Positions 63,933 through 64,000 of a stretch of 64,000 nt of DNA are shown here, in pieces. Source of the stretch: Trichobilharzia szidati. Its lineage: Eukaryota > Platyhelminthes > Trematoda > Strigeidida > Schistosomatidae. The stretch spans positions 1,224,354 through 1,288,353 of the forward strand of contig OX235272.1 in NCBI GenBank assembly GCA_944472155.2, read 5' to 3'. The position numbers and the translations under genes are program-made. The notes under the pieces were generated by a model that did no database searches, had not been told where the DNA came from, and saw nothing but the letters and a program-made list of their open reading frames with translations. Position 1 is the first letter of the stretch, and each line of letters opens with the position of its first letter.

Positions 63933-64000
63933 TGATTTCACGCATCTGCGTGATTATTGATTTAAATTACTGAATCCCCAAGGTCGTTAATATTTTTAAA
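63933..64000 (+). repeat. LTR of Gypsy-like unit 2 (3' LTR), cut by window end
   Basis: Begins TGATTTCACGCATCTGCGTG as in the two other LTRs and continues to the window edge. The downstream target duplication or a third unit cannot be seen. Confidence 0.75.

Noticed and set aside
1..64000. CRISPR array, bacterial operon or prophage
   Set aside because: No regularly spaced short repeats or bacterial gene arrangement; introns, poly(A) signals and retroelements show eukaryotic DNA.
1..64000. Spliced-leader RNA gene
   Set aside because: I looked for a schistosome-like leader sequence with a donor and Sm site and did not find one.

Overview
The window looks like nuclear DNA of a flatworm, most likely a schistosome-type trematode (Schistosoma or a close relative such as Trichobilharzia). 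It is AT-rich and gene-poor, with only two protein-coding host genes that I can assemble with confidence. The flatworm reading rests on three things: a ribosomal protein gene with 43- and 34-base introns at its 5' end; tRNA-headed SINEs carrying type I hammerhead ribozyme cores (the Sm-alpha type); and a dense mixture of RTE- and CR1-type LINEs, GIY-YIG Penelope-like elements (PLEs), a Merlin DNA transposon relic and LTR elements. The species is an inference; I could not run any search.

Host genes. At 12040-12983 (+) lies the complete gene for ribosomal protein L19 (eL19), three exons, with a long Ala/Pro/Lys-rich C-terminal tail. At 38600-53843 (+) three exons join in frame into a 680-residue predicted secreted protein: signal peptide, a short cysteine-rich module, then a long acidic, Ser/Asn/Asp-rich region with a short helical C-terminus. 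Its two introns (about 6.3 and 6.9 kb) are filled with transposons. A further possible first exon (membrane anchor plus splice donor) is at 22605-22686.

Layout. 0-12 kb: largely unassigned DNA with a solo LTR, a CR1-like LINE 3' end, small dispersed repeats and a decayed RTE tail. 12-13 kb: RPL19. 15-22 kb: decayed LINE and PLE copies, including an RTE element lying inside a PLE copy. 22-28 kb: RTE copies, a second solo LTR and a composite repeat (called X here) that recurs in inverted orientation at 42.1-43.5 kb. 28-34 kb: the PLE cluster, including a 359-residue partly intact PLE open frame. 34-38 kb: hammerhead SINEs, two tRNA-type SINE families and a third solo LTR. 38.6-53.8 kb: the secreted-protein gene with its repeat-laden introns, including a fourth solo LTR and a Merlin transposase fragment next to the last exon. 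54-58.4 kb: PLE, RTE and SINE relics. 58.4-64.0 kb: two almost identical, directly repeated Gypsy-like LTR units (2757-base period) whose single open frame encodes Gag, protease and the integrase core but no reverse transcriptase or RNase H.

Names used here: 'SINE-A' and 'SINE-B' are two tRNA-like SINE families; 'Sm-alpha type 1' and 'type 2' are two hammerhead-bearing SINE subtypes; 'PLE-A/B/C' are three Penelope-like families; 'repeat D/E/F' are smaller dispersed repeats. These labels are mine. The most interesting parts are the RT-less Gag-PR-IN tandem units, the four solo LTRs with exact 4-base target duplications, the chimeric X repeat with an RTE tail, and the hidden micro-introns of RPL19.
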